This document shows positions 14,601 to 38,600 of a DNA stretch of 64,000 nucleotides, in pieces. The position numbers were made by a program, and so were the translations under genes. The stretch is from Lethocerus indicus. Its lineage: Eukaryota; Arthropoda; Insecta; Hemiptera; Belostomatidae. Numbering within the stretch: the first letter of the stretch is position 1; each line of letters begins with the position of its first letter. Where the stretch lies: assembly GCA_019843655.1 (NCBI GenBank), contig JACDQD010000103.1, positions 5,146,001-5,210,000 of the forward strand, given 5' to 3'. The notes beneath the pieces are model-generated. The model searched no databases. It was not told the origin of the DNA and worked only from the letters and a program-made list of their open reading frames with translations.

Positions 14601-16507
14601 GAATAAATAATTGTCTGATCTAAGAATCTGAAGTTTGCTATTGACTGCTAAGAGTTGGAAATGATACTCCTTTCAATATACCGAAGTCCAAACAGTGTTT
14701 CGGTCGGAAATATATTTTTCCGGTAGCCGAAATAACAGTTCGGTTGTCGTTGAAAAAATAGAACGATTTTGTGGCTACCATTTTCATAATTCGGATAAAC
14801 TCTTCACAACAAAGATAGATTATTAGCTCAACATTATTGTAATTTTTAGTCTTGACTCATTCTGCGTAATTCAAACATTAATCCGATGGATTAAATAATT
14901 CGACTGCTGTAAGTGAAACTATGTTTCAACTATATCCAATTCGATCCGATAGCCATCTTGCATCGTATTGAATTCGTCCGGAATTGATATGGACTATTAG
15001 TCCCTAGTTGCAACTCTACTTATTTTACTTAAATTGAACAAACCTTATTTATTACATGTAAATAACAGGATTTTATTTAAATGCAGGAGAAGGAGGGACT
15101 GGAGAGTGCGGACAGTTAATAAGGATTTAAAGTTGGAAAGTGATGGATGCTGTAGACTGGAAAATATAAGGAAGTGAAAAGAAGTGTATGGTTTTGAGGT
15201 TATAAATTTTAGTGTAGAAGGGGAACGCTGAAAATTCCATGTTTGATATTACCAATCTTTGTAAATAAATGACAGACTAAGAGAAAGAACAATGAATGAA
15301 AGATTTTTTATATATATATATGCTGATTTGGATACGCGCGAAAACAATATTTGTAATATTACACTTTGTAGGAAGGTAAATAAGACAGGATTTAGATGCG
15401 AATATGTGTGGGTTCAAAAGCCTCCGTTCGAGGGGGCAATCTTCAGGGGCGGTCCCATAAAGGAAAATTTATGAAAGGGCCCCGGGTTTGTGTTGAAAAT
15501 ATTTGCAAAGAATTTCATATTTAATTATCCATTGATAACGTCTGTTTAATGAAGCTACAGAAAAGTTCACGCTCTCGATGGGGTACATGTGTATTGCGTG
15601 AAATAAATTCCTATTTAAAACGTCCGGTCCGAATATTTGTCACAGAAGCGAGATAGGTAGAACCATGTGAAGTGATTTTATAGAAATAGGTATAATTCAA
15701 TTAATTTGGAATATAAAATCAGGACCGTATCAGCTTTGCAATTCCATTTGAGAGTATAACAGGCTGTCGACGCGTGTCAGCCGACAAACAAACAAAACTG
15801 ATTCATACCATTCGACAATAAGTCCGTAATTAGCTATATCCTTCAGATATGAAGGATGGGAAAAATTCAAACGTTCGGATGTCACTATTGACACATTAGA
15901 TATTACAGGTGGTTATATTTGAACATCAAAAACCTAATTACCGAAATGAAAATCTCTTGTTATACTGACAAATGGAATTTTTTAGATGATCAATTTCTTT
16001 GTTGCGATTTTTATATCCCGAATATTATAATTAACAGACCGTAAATATCAGGTGCTTTCTGGTGAAATGAATATATTATATACATTGTTATATTCTTGTT
16101 ATATATTCTCCTGGAATTTTTTGGTGTTAAATAATTAAATGTATTATATACCTCTTTAAATGTATTATATAACTCTTAAATCAATTATTTACATCCAATA
16201 AACCCTCAATGGTTTATTATTTTAAATTCATAGAGTGTTAAATTGCTGGTGTTAAAAAATTCTCGATTTAAGGTGTTGCAAAGAAATAGCTGAACATGAG
16301 GTATCCTCGAATGCCGACTTCATTTTATGGTGTCAATAAATACTTAATACTGGGTGATATACCTGGTATGAGGGCGAGGGCAGCGTGAAGGAGGAGGCAT
16401 AGTATGAGTGGTGTTGTGGAGTGCATTGTTGTCGGTGCCGGGTGCCACTGTGCTCTGGAAGTGTGCCCGCCCCTGCTGCTGCCGCCCCCCTGCTGCCGCC
16501 CCCACAG
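11648..16507. other. non-coding
   Basis: No gene is supported. A G+C-richer patch at 12420-12550 contains an ATTTGCAT octamer (POU-type site) and could be regulatory. The rest is A+T-rich with short chance frames only. Confidence 0.5.
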
Positions 16508-16614
16508 CCGCCCTCCCCACCTACGACGCCTACGTCGAGCAACGCGCGCAAACCTACTATCCGTGGTCTCACCACGGCCTTATCTCTGCCCGCTGGTATA
16601 GACCTTACATTTTG
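16508..16614 (+). CDS. candidate internal exon, unknown protein
   Basis: A long pyrimidine tract built of CTGCTGCCGCC units ends in CCCACAG at 16501-16507, and a donor GTAAAG begins at 16615. The 107 bases between are open, and one frame has the high G/C third-position use of the two firm coding regions. That frame reads about 35 residues rich in Tyr, Trp, Arg and His, including YDAYVEQRAQTYYPWSHHG. The exon would enter after codon position 1 and leave in phase 0. I do not recognise the protein and cannot place a neighbouring exon. A second frame, rich in Pro/Ser/Thr, is also open but has poorer codon bias. Confidence 0.33.
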
Positions 16615-28262
<11,648 letters not shown>

Positions 28263-28296
28263 CACTGACGACGGCGGGGACCCGAAACCGATCTAG
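28263..28296 (+). repeat. short dispersed motif, CACTGACGA...CGAAACCGATCTAG
   Basis: This is the second copy of the GAAACCGGTCTAG-type motif, with a CTGACGA head and one base different in the tail. It lies a few bases after TTGTACATAG, in DNA with no coding potential. Confidence 0.45.
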
Positions 28297-29081
28297 CTTA
28301 GGTTCGTATGGTCGAGCAGAGAATAAATACGGAATAAATTACCCAACATAATTTTTTGCTTATTTTCATGTCATATTTTGGTCTTTTATGTACTTAAATA
28401 TAAATTTAAAAAACGATTTTTTGTGGACTGTCAAAAAGCAATCTATTGATTCTTTCCAAAATGTATAAATCTGGCTCATGTAGAAGGAAACCACCGCCGG
28501 TTGATATAAGAACAGTCTTCGATATTCTTTCTGTATTGTTATTGAATATAAGGATAACTAAAATCTTTCTTTGCTCAAATCCTACGGGTGTGACATGCTA
28601 CATTGATTTAATTGAAAATACTGAAAACCATGTTGCACACAACAGGTTTTTCATGCCGGCTGTAGAATTATCGCTTATCATAATGATGACAACAATATTA
28701 GGAGCATACCGTGGCGACCGTTAGCAGACACCTTTCACAAGATTCTCCCGACAATGTCTGCGTGAGAAGAAAGCGGGGGTGAAACAAATACCAGAGATGG
28801 GAATCACATACGACGGATGAGGAACGTCCGGGAGGCGAGACCGATGCTGTATTCCAAGTTCAGCTAAATAGCGCTCACACATGCCGGCCCTAAAGAATGG
28901 GAACGGTGAGAAGAAAACCGTGGGTAGAAAATGCCTAGTGTCGTATGTGACTCGAATGTCTTTTTCAATGGAGGCCATGAAAATTACCTGGGCCTAGAAA
29001 AACTGGGACTTTGATGTTGACGCGGCATAACAATTTAGTGTATCATATTTAATAAGTATAGTCTCCGGAGATTATTTTGAT
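28297..29081. other. non-coding
   Basis: No gene is seen between the repeat motif and the 3' end of the minus-strand gene at 29179-29880. Confidence 0.5.
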
Positions 29082-29100
29082 TTTATTTCCGCATTTTATT
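29082..29100 (-). promoter_or_regulatory. candidate polyadenylation signals
   Basis: Two AATAAA hexamers on the minus strand (29095-29100 and 29082-29087) lie about 80-100 bases beyond the stop codon of the cysteine-rich gene, where its 3' end would be expected. Confidence 0.5.
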
Positions 29101-29178
29101 TTCATAAACCGACAATTGATATCCTACAAGTATTGATGTAGAGGTTTTTAAAGAAGTTTCAGCGTTGTGCAACATACA

Positions 29179-29880
29179 TTATTTGTGCTGGCAATGACAA
29201 TTCTTCTCCTCGTTACAGACGACTTCCGATTTGTGCGGAATGCGGGAAATAATGTATTCGTCGGTGTGTTCTTCCTTTTTACTGGCGCCTATATTTTTGA
29301 TCGTGTCGCCCGTCCAAGGCCCGTTGCATACAGAACACATCGGGTCGCAGAGCCTGAAGTTCTGGCATTTGACGGCCCTCAGGTGCCTTTCCTTCTCGTC
29401 GAAAACGGAAATGATCTTTGCCGCCTCCTCGGCGCTGACCTCCTTCTTCCAGATGCCGCTCGGGGGGCAGACGGGCGGCTGCTGCTTGCAGGCGGGCCGC
29501 CCCCTGCACCAGACCCTGGAGCACTGGTCCTGGAGGCCGTTGAGTCTCCGGCAGACGCAGAGCTTGTGCCAGTGGCCGCCGACCAGCTCTCCGCTCCTGA
29601 AGCGGGGCAGTACCCAGGGCGGCACCGACTCGGACTTCTCGTAGGTGCCGTACTTGAAGTGCTCCGGTAGCCTGTTGTTCGGGTAGACTATCCTCGGCGC
29701 CTCCTTGGGGGCCACCCTCTGCCCTAGTCCGCAGCCCCGCCCTCCCCTGTACGGACGTTGGCAGTCGTCCCGTTCTAGATCGTTTATAACTCGGCGCAGT
29801 TCTTTCAGAGTTGTGGTCTGGGCTTCGTGCGCTACGTGGCAGGAGCACGGGTCGTGGGCGTATGTTGTCAGGGTCGACAT
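29179..29880 (-). CDS. cysteine-rich hypothetical protein, 233 residues, single exon
   Basis: An uninterrupted minus-strand frame runs from ATG (context ACAATG, with A at -3) to TAA. It is strongly G/C at third codon positions through most of its length, unlike the flanking DNA, and is one of the two longest open frames in the window. I do not recognise the family. There are 17 cysteines, several in close pairs (residues 12/14, 108/110, 182/185, 228/230), with His residues nearby (9, 15, 18, 103, 105, 229, 232); zinc binding is possible but not shown. There is no signal peptide or membrane segment, so it is probably intracellular. A basic Arg-rich stretch lies around residues 41-55 and an acidic, Glu/Lys-rich part at 145-170. 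Frames in the other minus register (29279-29848) and on the plus strand (29167-29670) are taken as shadows of this gene. Whether introns or an upstream 5' exon exist cannot be decided. Confidence 0.72.
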   Translation of the reverse strand: MSTLTTYAHDPCSCHVAHEAQTTTLKELRRVINDLERDDCQRPYRGGRGCGLGQRVAPKEAPRIVYPNNRLPEHFKYGTYEKSESVPPWVLPRFRSGELVGGHWHKLCVCRRLNGLQDQCSRVWCRGRPACKQQPPVCPPSGIWKKEVSAEEAAKIISVFDEKERHLRAVKCQNFRLCDPMCSVCNGPWTGDTIKNIGASKKEEHTDEYIISRIPHKSEVVCNEEKNCHCQHK

Positions 29881-32430
29881 TGTTCGAACCCTTGATACTA
29901 GTACCGAATATTTAGTGACTGGTAATTTGGAATTTCGATACTAAATTTGGATGTGACCGATGTGTGAATGACGTCCCTAACGACGGTCCTTAATTGTTCC
30001 CAAACGTGACAAACGCCAGCTGACTAGTAACATTTACATAAAACATGTGTGTAAATAAACCTCGATTAATTAGGCAATTCTATTTTAATTTAGCGACAAA
30101 TTCTGCGGTTCGTTTTCGAAGTCTACAGTGTTATTCCTTTATTTTGGAGATCCCAAATTATTTGCCAAATATATGATAACAATAATCTAATTTCGCTCAA
30201 ATCATGAGTGGGGACATGTAGAACGCCCATCATTGGATACCAACGGACGTTTATAGCGTCGAATTATACACCACGGTGGGAGAATAGTTGGTAAGGCCAC
30301 CATTTGGTGTGGTTCAGGGTTCAGAGGTCTTTCCACTCGGCTCCATCTCGCCAGCCCCCACCGCAAGAGGCCGCTGCACCTTGCCTCGATGCGTGGCCTA
30401 CCTTGCTTTCACTCAAAACCGACCCCAACAGGATGTCCGGCTAGGCTGGGCGATCGGCTAGCTAAATAATTCCTAGAGAGATTTCCGGATATTGTGTGAG
30501 ATAAACGGGATTTCCTTATCCGGCGAAATCCATTACAGAGGTGAGAGGCCGCACTGAGTTGTAATGGATGTAGGTAACACACTGGAGAAGTCGCCGCGCA
30601 GAATTGTCACGCACAAATATAAATCTATTCCAAGCACAAAAAATACCATATAAAAGTACTATTCTACACTGAGGTAATACTATGATTATCCCAACAATCG
30701 TATCAACGTGGTAATACAATAGTCTACAATATACTACATCTTTTCGGTTTGTGTTATACATAGTGTGAAATACATAATGAGATATAATTTTATTTTTCTA
30801 GATAAAACGTTTATTACTAAATTAAAACACTTATCGTCTGTAATCTGAATATAGAATTGTTCAAAAGGAAGTAGACTTTAATTTAATTTTTTATTACCTC
30901 ACGCTTATTGTATTGTCCAGCCTGTGTTGACCTGATTGCCGGCCTGTATGTAGGTGCCGAAGGAGAACATAATTATACCTATCTTTTTGCAATATGCGTT
31001 CATTGTACTGAACGACCTAAAGTAGTGGGCCGGACAAGAGAAATTCGTCGTACCGTCGAAGCGACAATCTTCGTTAAAAACTGCAGTTTCCAGGCCGCTT
31101 TTGACCCGGTGAACCGTTCTTTCACGGGAGGGGCAGCAAAATGCCCTGTTCGATGGCCTCTTTTGAAAACGGTCAATGCCGGTCAGCCGGGCAAACAATC
31201 GTCCGGGTTTGAACACTGGAAGAAAAGGCCTTCGGTGTAGTTTTTTTTCGACTAGGAGTCCGGGGCCGAGAAGCGGAGAAAGTTCGACTGTGAGAGGACG
31301 AAGAGCGCCGTGGCCCGCATTCTTCGGGATCCCCCTTCGCCATAAGCTTGTCCTCACTAAACTCACTTGCTTCTCCGCATATCGTTCTAGAAACCTCATG
31401 AGAAGGCTCGCCCCCACCCACGTCGATGTCCAGATATCCGATATAACAGTTTTAAAAGGGGTATTGCCCGCTTGAATTATATTTACAAAATTAATACACC
31501 AACACTGATGTTTGATACTATTATGACTGTTGGAAAATAAACCGATTATCTCTGTATCCCCGAATTATGGATGTATCGTTAGAAGGTTACACTCAGAGCA
31601 ATTTAGTGCAGACTTTAAAGTTAAAGAACCAATCGCCGGACAATATTGAGAGTGAAACTTTCACAAAAGCCCTGCAAGATGGAGGATGGCCCTACCGGTG
31701 GCCGGGGAATGCGAGAGACTCATGATGAGATTTCAGATCTAGAATTCCCTCAAACTTGGCCCAGGAGGGCATGTCCTTTCCATGCATGTACAGAGAAATT
31801 TGATCTTACCGGATTTGATGAGGCGAAGTGGAAGGCATCTATTTAGCGTTAATATTCAAACGAGTCAAACGACGTTCTCGTCAAAATTTAAATTTATTCC
31901 AATATGTAAATACACTTATTAACAATAAATGGTGCAAAGTATTCGTCCGTACCCCGGGTCCGGCTACTTTCATCGGCCTAGATGGTGCCGAGTGGGCGTT
32001 GTTCCGAATGACTAAGCCACCTTCCTGTAACTCGGTGATGGTGAGGGGGCGCGAATTAACCAGGGCTGAGATCAGACCACCAGACCCCACAGACCACAAA
32101 ACTGTTCAGCCCTCTCAATGATCTCACCCTTCTTCTCTGTTTATGCAGACACCGATGTTACACAAATGTTCAGCGTAAGTAACCTGTAAGATACATTAGC
32201 GGACGCACCCCGCGTTTAATTGGCCTCAGGAAACATTGTAGATGTGAAAGTATTCATTTATAATACATAACGTACGACCTTTAAAATGAGTTTCCAAGAG
32301 GCGCCTAAATTATATTCATTTTGATAAATCGTACATTTTATTGGAATAATATAAATTGTTTCTAGTTTAAAATACCTGTTTTGTGGTCTGCGAGGGGTTG
32401 GAATGCCGTAGATTTCGTGTGTTTCTATCT
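29881..32430. other. non-coding, with G+C-rich block upstream of the cysteine-rich gene
   Basis: The block at 30281-30460 is G+C-rich and lies 400-580 bases before the minus-strand gene. On that strand it contains a donor-like AAG|GTAGG near 30401, so it could hold a promoter or 5' exon. Frames at 30905-31421 (both strands, up to 170 codons) and at 31646-32121 have no recognisable protein and are probably chance. Confidence 0.4.
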
Positions 32431-32687
32431 ACTAGCGGCCCCTTAGGTTGGTGCGGAAATGTACTTTACTAACGTTCGTTGGGTGTACTTGCACCAATTA
32501 ACTAGATTACTAAAAATAAACTTTTTTCAATAAATTTTGGATCAACAGGAAAACTTTTATGATAGTAAATACACAATACCAGATAGCTTTCCTGTCATAT
32601 TTGGAAATCAGAACATAATAGTTGTGACCAGTTGTGTGATCAAATATATATTTGACCGATAATCCAACAAATACTTAAGCCGATTAA
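32431..32687 (+). repeat. dispersed repeat, copy B
   Basis: This copy matches copy A (11215-11422) over 32483-32687. Its left part, from ACTAGCG through TTGGTGCGGAAATGTACTT to ACTAA (32431-32475), matches 51071-51112 instead. TTGGTGC...GTAC (32449-32465) is complementary to GTAC...GCACCAA (32486-32498), giving an imperfect stem of about 50 bases at the left side. No coding capacity is seen; a non-autonomous element is likely. Confidence 0.8.
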
Positions 32688-35600
32688 TTAAATACCCGAA
32701 ATCTACGATAAATCATCCAGATAAGATAGATGAGTTTAAGCTCTTCCTATCAGTCCGTTAAGGTGAGGTATACTTTCGCGTGTCATCTGTACATTGTAAC
32801 AACAGTTCCGCAAAGTGTGGAAACACCGAGCCGGTCTTTCTCTTGCTAGTGGAGACAGGAAATCTTATTCTCACAGGAGAAGATAGCGCCTGTTTCATAT
32901 AAAACGACAATCCTTATGGTTATAAATAAGGACTCTGTTTTACTGGCGCACTATAAACATTCTTTCAGCCGCGTTATCGTAGGCGATATTTATTCATAAT
33001 TATTTTGTTTACAAGCGGTCCGAGAATGAGAGGCGGCTTCTATTAGCCTAATCGGTCCTAAACAAGGGGTCAAACAGTTACTCGATACCCAGTAATGGAG
33101 TACGATGAAGAAATTGTTCATGAATACATTCATGAGGGCCCCGAGACTACTGGTGTCGAAACAGCGTTTAAATGAAATTTTTCCCTCCGTCCCTCAACAT
33201 CGTACTTTAACTTCGGCACTTTAAAAAAGTCCCAATTCCTGAAGCCTGAAATTTAATTATGAAAGTGAGAAAACCCTCGAAAATATTCGGTCGAGTGTGG
33301 CGGCGTGACCCCTTTGTCTTTTAATGAAGGTATTATGCCTACGTCGCGTATTCCCGGACCGTATAACCCCGTTGGTGTGGAAGGGACGGAGGCAGAAGAT
33401 CGGCACGATTGTGACTAACCCGGCAAATATTTAGGTTGAGAGGTGGCAAGGCCCCTAACCCACTGATAACCTACAACTCCCTCAACCCGCAGTCATTCCC
33501 CGGGCTGACGTCCTATGGCACGTATTAATTTCGATTCAAAATATTACTGTTCAAAATCTCTCCACTCCATTCATTTTATTGTATTTATTTCCTCTTTTAT
33601 CTGAAAAGATCGTTTAATTATTATTCCATGTTTGGTATAGAGAATATTTTCTTCCGTTCGGAGATATTTTCGTTCGTTGACTGTTAATGTGTGCATACGA
33701 ATAATTAGAAGAAAAAGACAATAATAATTTTAACGAAGTGATAATCAGATTTGGTGAAACAAAAAACTCCCCAATTGAGAAAAAAGGGATAAAAATCACG
33801 AACACCATTAAACCGTGCCACCGGGGACGTCATTTGATATATCTGCCGTATTTACTCTGCAAAGCAATTACACGTTTAAATTGTTCACCGTATTAAATTA
33901 ATTTAAACGGGATTTATTATAGTATATGTATTGTCAATACATATTTTCGTGCCCCACATTTTCGAATTCCGGTAGTTCCATCGACAGAAACTCCTCGTGA
34001 CTCACATATATTTCGGCTCTGTTAGATGTAGACCGTGGATACATTTTTCCTCGGAATCCGAAGGAATGAAAACATTTTTAGCTTCTGTTTTTGGACTATT
34101 AATTGAAGTGTATACTAGAACGTATAATTTCAGGGTATTTCCGTCATCCTAACATGACGTAAAGAATTATTAAAAGAATGTATTTATGCTTAATGTCGTT
34201 CCCGAAATAGAATTAAGATAGCCATTATATTGAATATTTTATTTTTGTATCGGGTATATTGTGACTCTGAAAAGGTTCCGAAGATCGTCGATCCTTTTAT
34301 TAATAATTAGTGTTACTCTCACGGTCGAAACAGGTATTCCAAACTATTAATTATTATAATTATGTTTTCGTAAGAAGTTATAGTTTAAAAAAAAATCAAT
34401 TACACTATGAATTTTATGCATACGCTATTTTGATACATATAAGACTATTTTTTTACAGGATTCGGGATATCATTAAGCGAACACACCTCAATACGAGCGA
34501 TACTATAAAGAGGAAGAAGACCGCTCTTCGGTCACCGATACTTGTAAGTACCTCCCTACACTACTAGCGGAAAGCTACTGAGGCTGTTGAGAAGTTGAAA
34601 CATTCTAGTATTGTCCTTAACAAAATAGGCCTTTTAAAATCAATATTCGCAGCCTGTAACCGAAAGGAGAAGGTGGGCCGTTAGGGGGCTCTTAAGGAGA
34701 TTTCAACGCCTCTACTACCTTGACTCCAAATTTTCTTTTGTCTGTGCTCCATCTCTTGCTCTGTTTCGATGAAGAATATGTTTTTCCCGCTGATGAGCAC
34801 TCAGAAGGCTGCACGAATTAAACGGTTCTAGCCACCGTTAGCGGCACAGGTAGTTCAGTTAGCAATAATTGCTGAATTACCAATGTAATTACCAATATTG
34901 TTAATAATTACTGAATGTAAATTTAAAAAAAATAGAAACATCCTGTGCTTTGTATCACTAATAAGACGTATTATGAATATTAAGTCATTAATAAATAAAA
35001 ATATTCATATTTCTGAAAAGTATATTATAAACATATCACTTCAACGGTTCCTATGTGCCAAGTTGTTTGTAGAAATAACTGTTTAAAAATTCGAATCAGG
35101 CATCATGATACAATTTTTGTAATAATTTGAATTGTTCTTTATTGTTTCGCGTGTTTATATATAATTTTGGACTTTCTAACTATTTCAATTTATTCGTAAT
35201 TTGTTCAAAGATAGTTTTTTTAGTATGTTGCCCTGAATCTTTGTCTTGTTCAGTCGGACACGCTTCGTTATTTCCGGTGTCTTCCGTCACCGGGATTTAT
35301 TCCTTCAGCGCGGAATGTTACCCAACCGGAAGTCCTTCAACGGTCCTCCTTCCGAGAAACGCGTCCATTTCCCGGCCCAATATTTTTGTCGGCGTGTCGA
35401 TGAACCCGGAACACCCGTTTCTGGTTAATTAATAAACACTAACGGGTTTCAGGAATTATCAATACGCTACGAAAAAAACTGTCCAATACCGCCAGAACGA
35501 AGATTTCCATTATTACTTATAAATGTGGCGAAGAGAAAACCATGAAAAATCCTCCATATCGCTATGAATAGGCTCGAAAGTGTATATAAACAATTCCGTA

Positions 35601-38600
35601 AGGCGTTAAATTGCCCATTATTTCACGGTAGTTTTCGCGATCCGAATTCAACCTATTTTATGAATTCACGTTCAAACTATTTTCCCACAATATCGCGGTT
35701 GTTATCGAATAAATTTATTTCAATTTTCCCCCCGCATACAGCATAGTTGATCTTAATATTTGTCTCCTTTCCTGTACTAACGATATGCACATAAGGATTT
35801 GCCGATAAATTGTATTGTGACAAATTGAATTTCTTTCAGGTAATTATTAGAATAACAAATTAGCACCGGGAGACGTTATGCGAACTTTGGTTTCGGATCG
35901 ACCTAAAGTTCTTTAAATGATCGTGTTAGTCGCGATGGCATCCCTCATCTAACGGTACCCGTCATTATCGTTCTCTTTCTCTTTCCGTCCGCGCTTTGAC
36001 CCTTACTATTTCGTAAACAGCCCGCATTTCGAAATACATTTATTTGAATCACGTTTCGTACTCAGCCGGCTGTTAGGGAAATGGGGCCTCGCCGAACCGG
36101 TTGGCAATTACCGTACCCGATTGTTTCGCCGCTGGAGGATCGCGCTGGAGGCTCGGAGCGAGTCAGACGACGTTCCGCACTGTTCTCAATGGCTCGTTAC
36201 CAACAATAAACGTATTGTGAGTAACTGTAACGCCGATCGGTACTGTCCCTGAAACGATAACGGGTCCGAGGAGATATTTTATGACCTATATCCTATTTAT
36301 TTTTTTCAATTTTTTTGTACCGGTTGTTAGATTCATTTTTCAATATGTGTGTATTGAATCTCTCTACGACTGATAGGCCGAAAACTGCGCAAATAATATC
36401 TCTATTAAGTTATTTGAGTTATTATACTATTTTCCAAGCGAAATTCCTTTAAATCAGTCGTATTAAAATTCGACAAACAGCCTGTCGACAGGGGGATTGC
36501 ACACGTCTCTCGTGACGAATTTCTCCTTTTAAAATCAAGCTTTCTCGCCGATGGGAGCAATTCGGTCGGGGGCGATATTCGATTTTTCACGGCCCGAAAC
36601 ATTTGGCGCTTGATAATTTCAGTGGGTTCTGGGACGATTAAAAATGGGAATCCGGACGGGGGCCGAGAGCCTTCTCTCGAAAAACACGTTTCACTCGGGC
36701 GAATTGCGAGGACGAATCCGCGGTCCCGGCCGCACTTTCATCCCGGCCAAGTCCCTCTCCTGGTCCCGACATTCAGGCCGGCTAATAACCGGTCATTACG
36801 GAGGGAGCTTCGATTTCGATTTCGTTTCCATTTAGCCGAGAAACGGGCGCCAATTCATTCCCCATTAGTTACCCGTCTTTGATCGTGGAAAACTTCACGA
36901 GGGCCGTTACTCGTGCGTGGGCGCATTATTGGACACATCGCCTGAATGTTATCCAATTGGTGTTCTCAGGCCCATTAACATTCTTAACTTTCGAAACAAC
37001 TTATGCTCTATATTAATAAATTTACGCGAGGTATGGAGCAGTATGTTCAATTTGCCTACTAAAATACTTGCAGTTTTCCACACTAAAATGTATTATCTGC
37101 ACTTTCAATGTTATGAATTATTAATGAGACATTAGTTGCTCTACGCATTATAATGTTGTTATTCTTGTATAATCGGTTTGATCTTAAACCCGGGTTGGAA
37201 GAAAAAAGTAATAGAGGTATGATTTAATTATAGAGCGTATATTGTTTAAATGAAATAATTTATTCGTTTTGTATGTATTCCACTTCCTGTATTCTAGAAC
37301 TAATATCCCCTCAGGTATATTGGGTCCGCTACTCCTACCGCTCTAATGCTCAAGCCGTGTCCCCCAACGTTTTCTTGGAAAGCGATCGCCCCCCTTTTTA
37401 CTTGCTCCAAATCACTTCACGTTACGGTTTCTGACCCACGCTCGAAAAAGCATTACTCTTCAACACACACACATCGGTGCTCGGGGAACGTTCATTCTGT
37501 TCATGAAGCAATAATACAACATAATGGCGGGTATTGGAAAAACGAACTTCTTCGATGCTTAAATAACATGGATATAAAAACATAAATACATAGATGTATT
37601 TTTTCCCCTCAAACAGGTATCTTGAACTAAAGAAATTCTGACTACAGATAGGAGCCGAGAATGGCGTAGCGTTGGCGTGATTTGAAAAGTAGTCATCTGT
37701 ATTCCAGTATACCATGGTTGATCCTTTTGAAGCGCCATGTCTTTATTGACATTGTTACTGCAGTTAACGACATGCTACTAATATTAGTGAGAATTCGAAA
37801 CCGGCCATGCATAAAACCGAACAGAAAACCACCATGTAATAAGAATTTGTTAAATTATGTAAGATATATTAATAATAATTGTGTAAGGCGAATTTGTGTA
37901 TTTAATTGGGAGAATGGTACAACTGTTTCATGCCTTCAAACAGACATTCGTTACCATATTGTCAGAAGAACAGTCCGCTACTTAAAAGTAAAAACAAAGA
38001 CATAACGTTTTTCCCTGACTCCGCGACTAGCGACCCATACTGGGTTGGGCCCAGAAATGGTCTACTTCCTTCTGTGCTCGTGGCAAAACATATTTCCACG
38101 GTTCCCTCCTTTCGCTCGGTAGAAGAAAGAGGCCCTTCTGTGGACCTCCCCCCCGGAATGTGAAAACTGGAACGCGTATCCCAATTCATTTGCGACGCGG
38201 CCGAAACTAACGAAAAGCTGTAAACGTCGAATAGGTATTAATAGATGGAATCATCTTAAAATAGTAAGACCCAATAGAATGCTTCATTCTATTTAATGCA
38301 GATGCTTGCGGGCATTTGAAATCGGTTGCAAGTTACAAATATTATTATACTGTAAATATACCAGAAAAGACTAATATTTCAGGCTTCTGTAACCAATATC
38401 ATGTTTAAAATAAAACAATCATTGAAGCAAGCAAAAAAAGGGGAAACTTGGACATTTTTCGAAGTAAAAGGTAATGTAAAAACCCGCGGTTTCACGGCTG
38501 CGTTGTCGATCCTGAATTTTTCGTCTCTCTGAATACCCAAAAAGGTGTATATTCCAAGTGTGTCTAGAAACTATTCTATGTCATGAATTAAACAAATCTT

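Noticed and set aside
29167..29670. 167-codon plus-strand frame over the cysteine-rich gene
   Set aside because: It is antisense to a better-supported frame with a good start context and polyadenylation signals; no domain is recognisable.
29279..29848. 189-codon minus-strand frame in another register
   Set aside because: It overlaps the 233-residue frame, is Arg/Gly/Ala-rich as expected from a shifted register in G+C-rich DNA, and has no ATG-context or downstream support.
30905..31417. 170-codon minus-strand frame
   Set aside because: The same DNA is open on the plus strand and in a second minus register; no recognisable domain or splice signal, so composition explains it. Not fully excluded.
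34790..34835. CTGATGAG ... CACGAA as a hammerhead ribozyme
   Set aside because: The tail lacks the GAAA box, the would-be stem II closes only with mismatches next to the core, and no cleavage-site stem forms.
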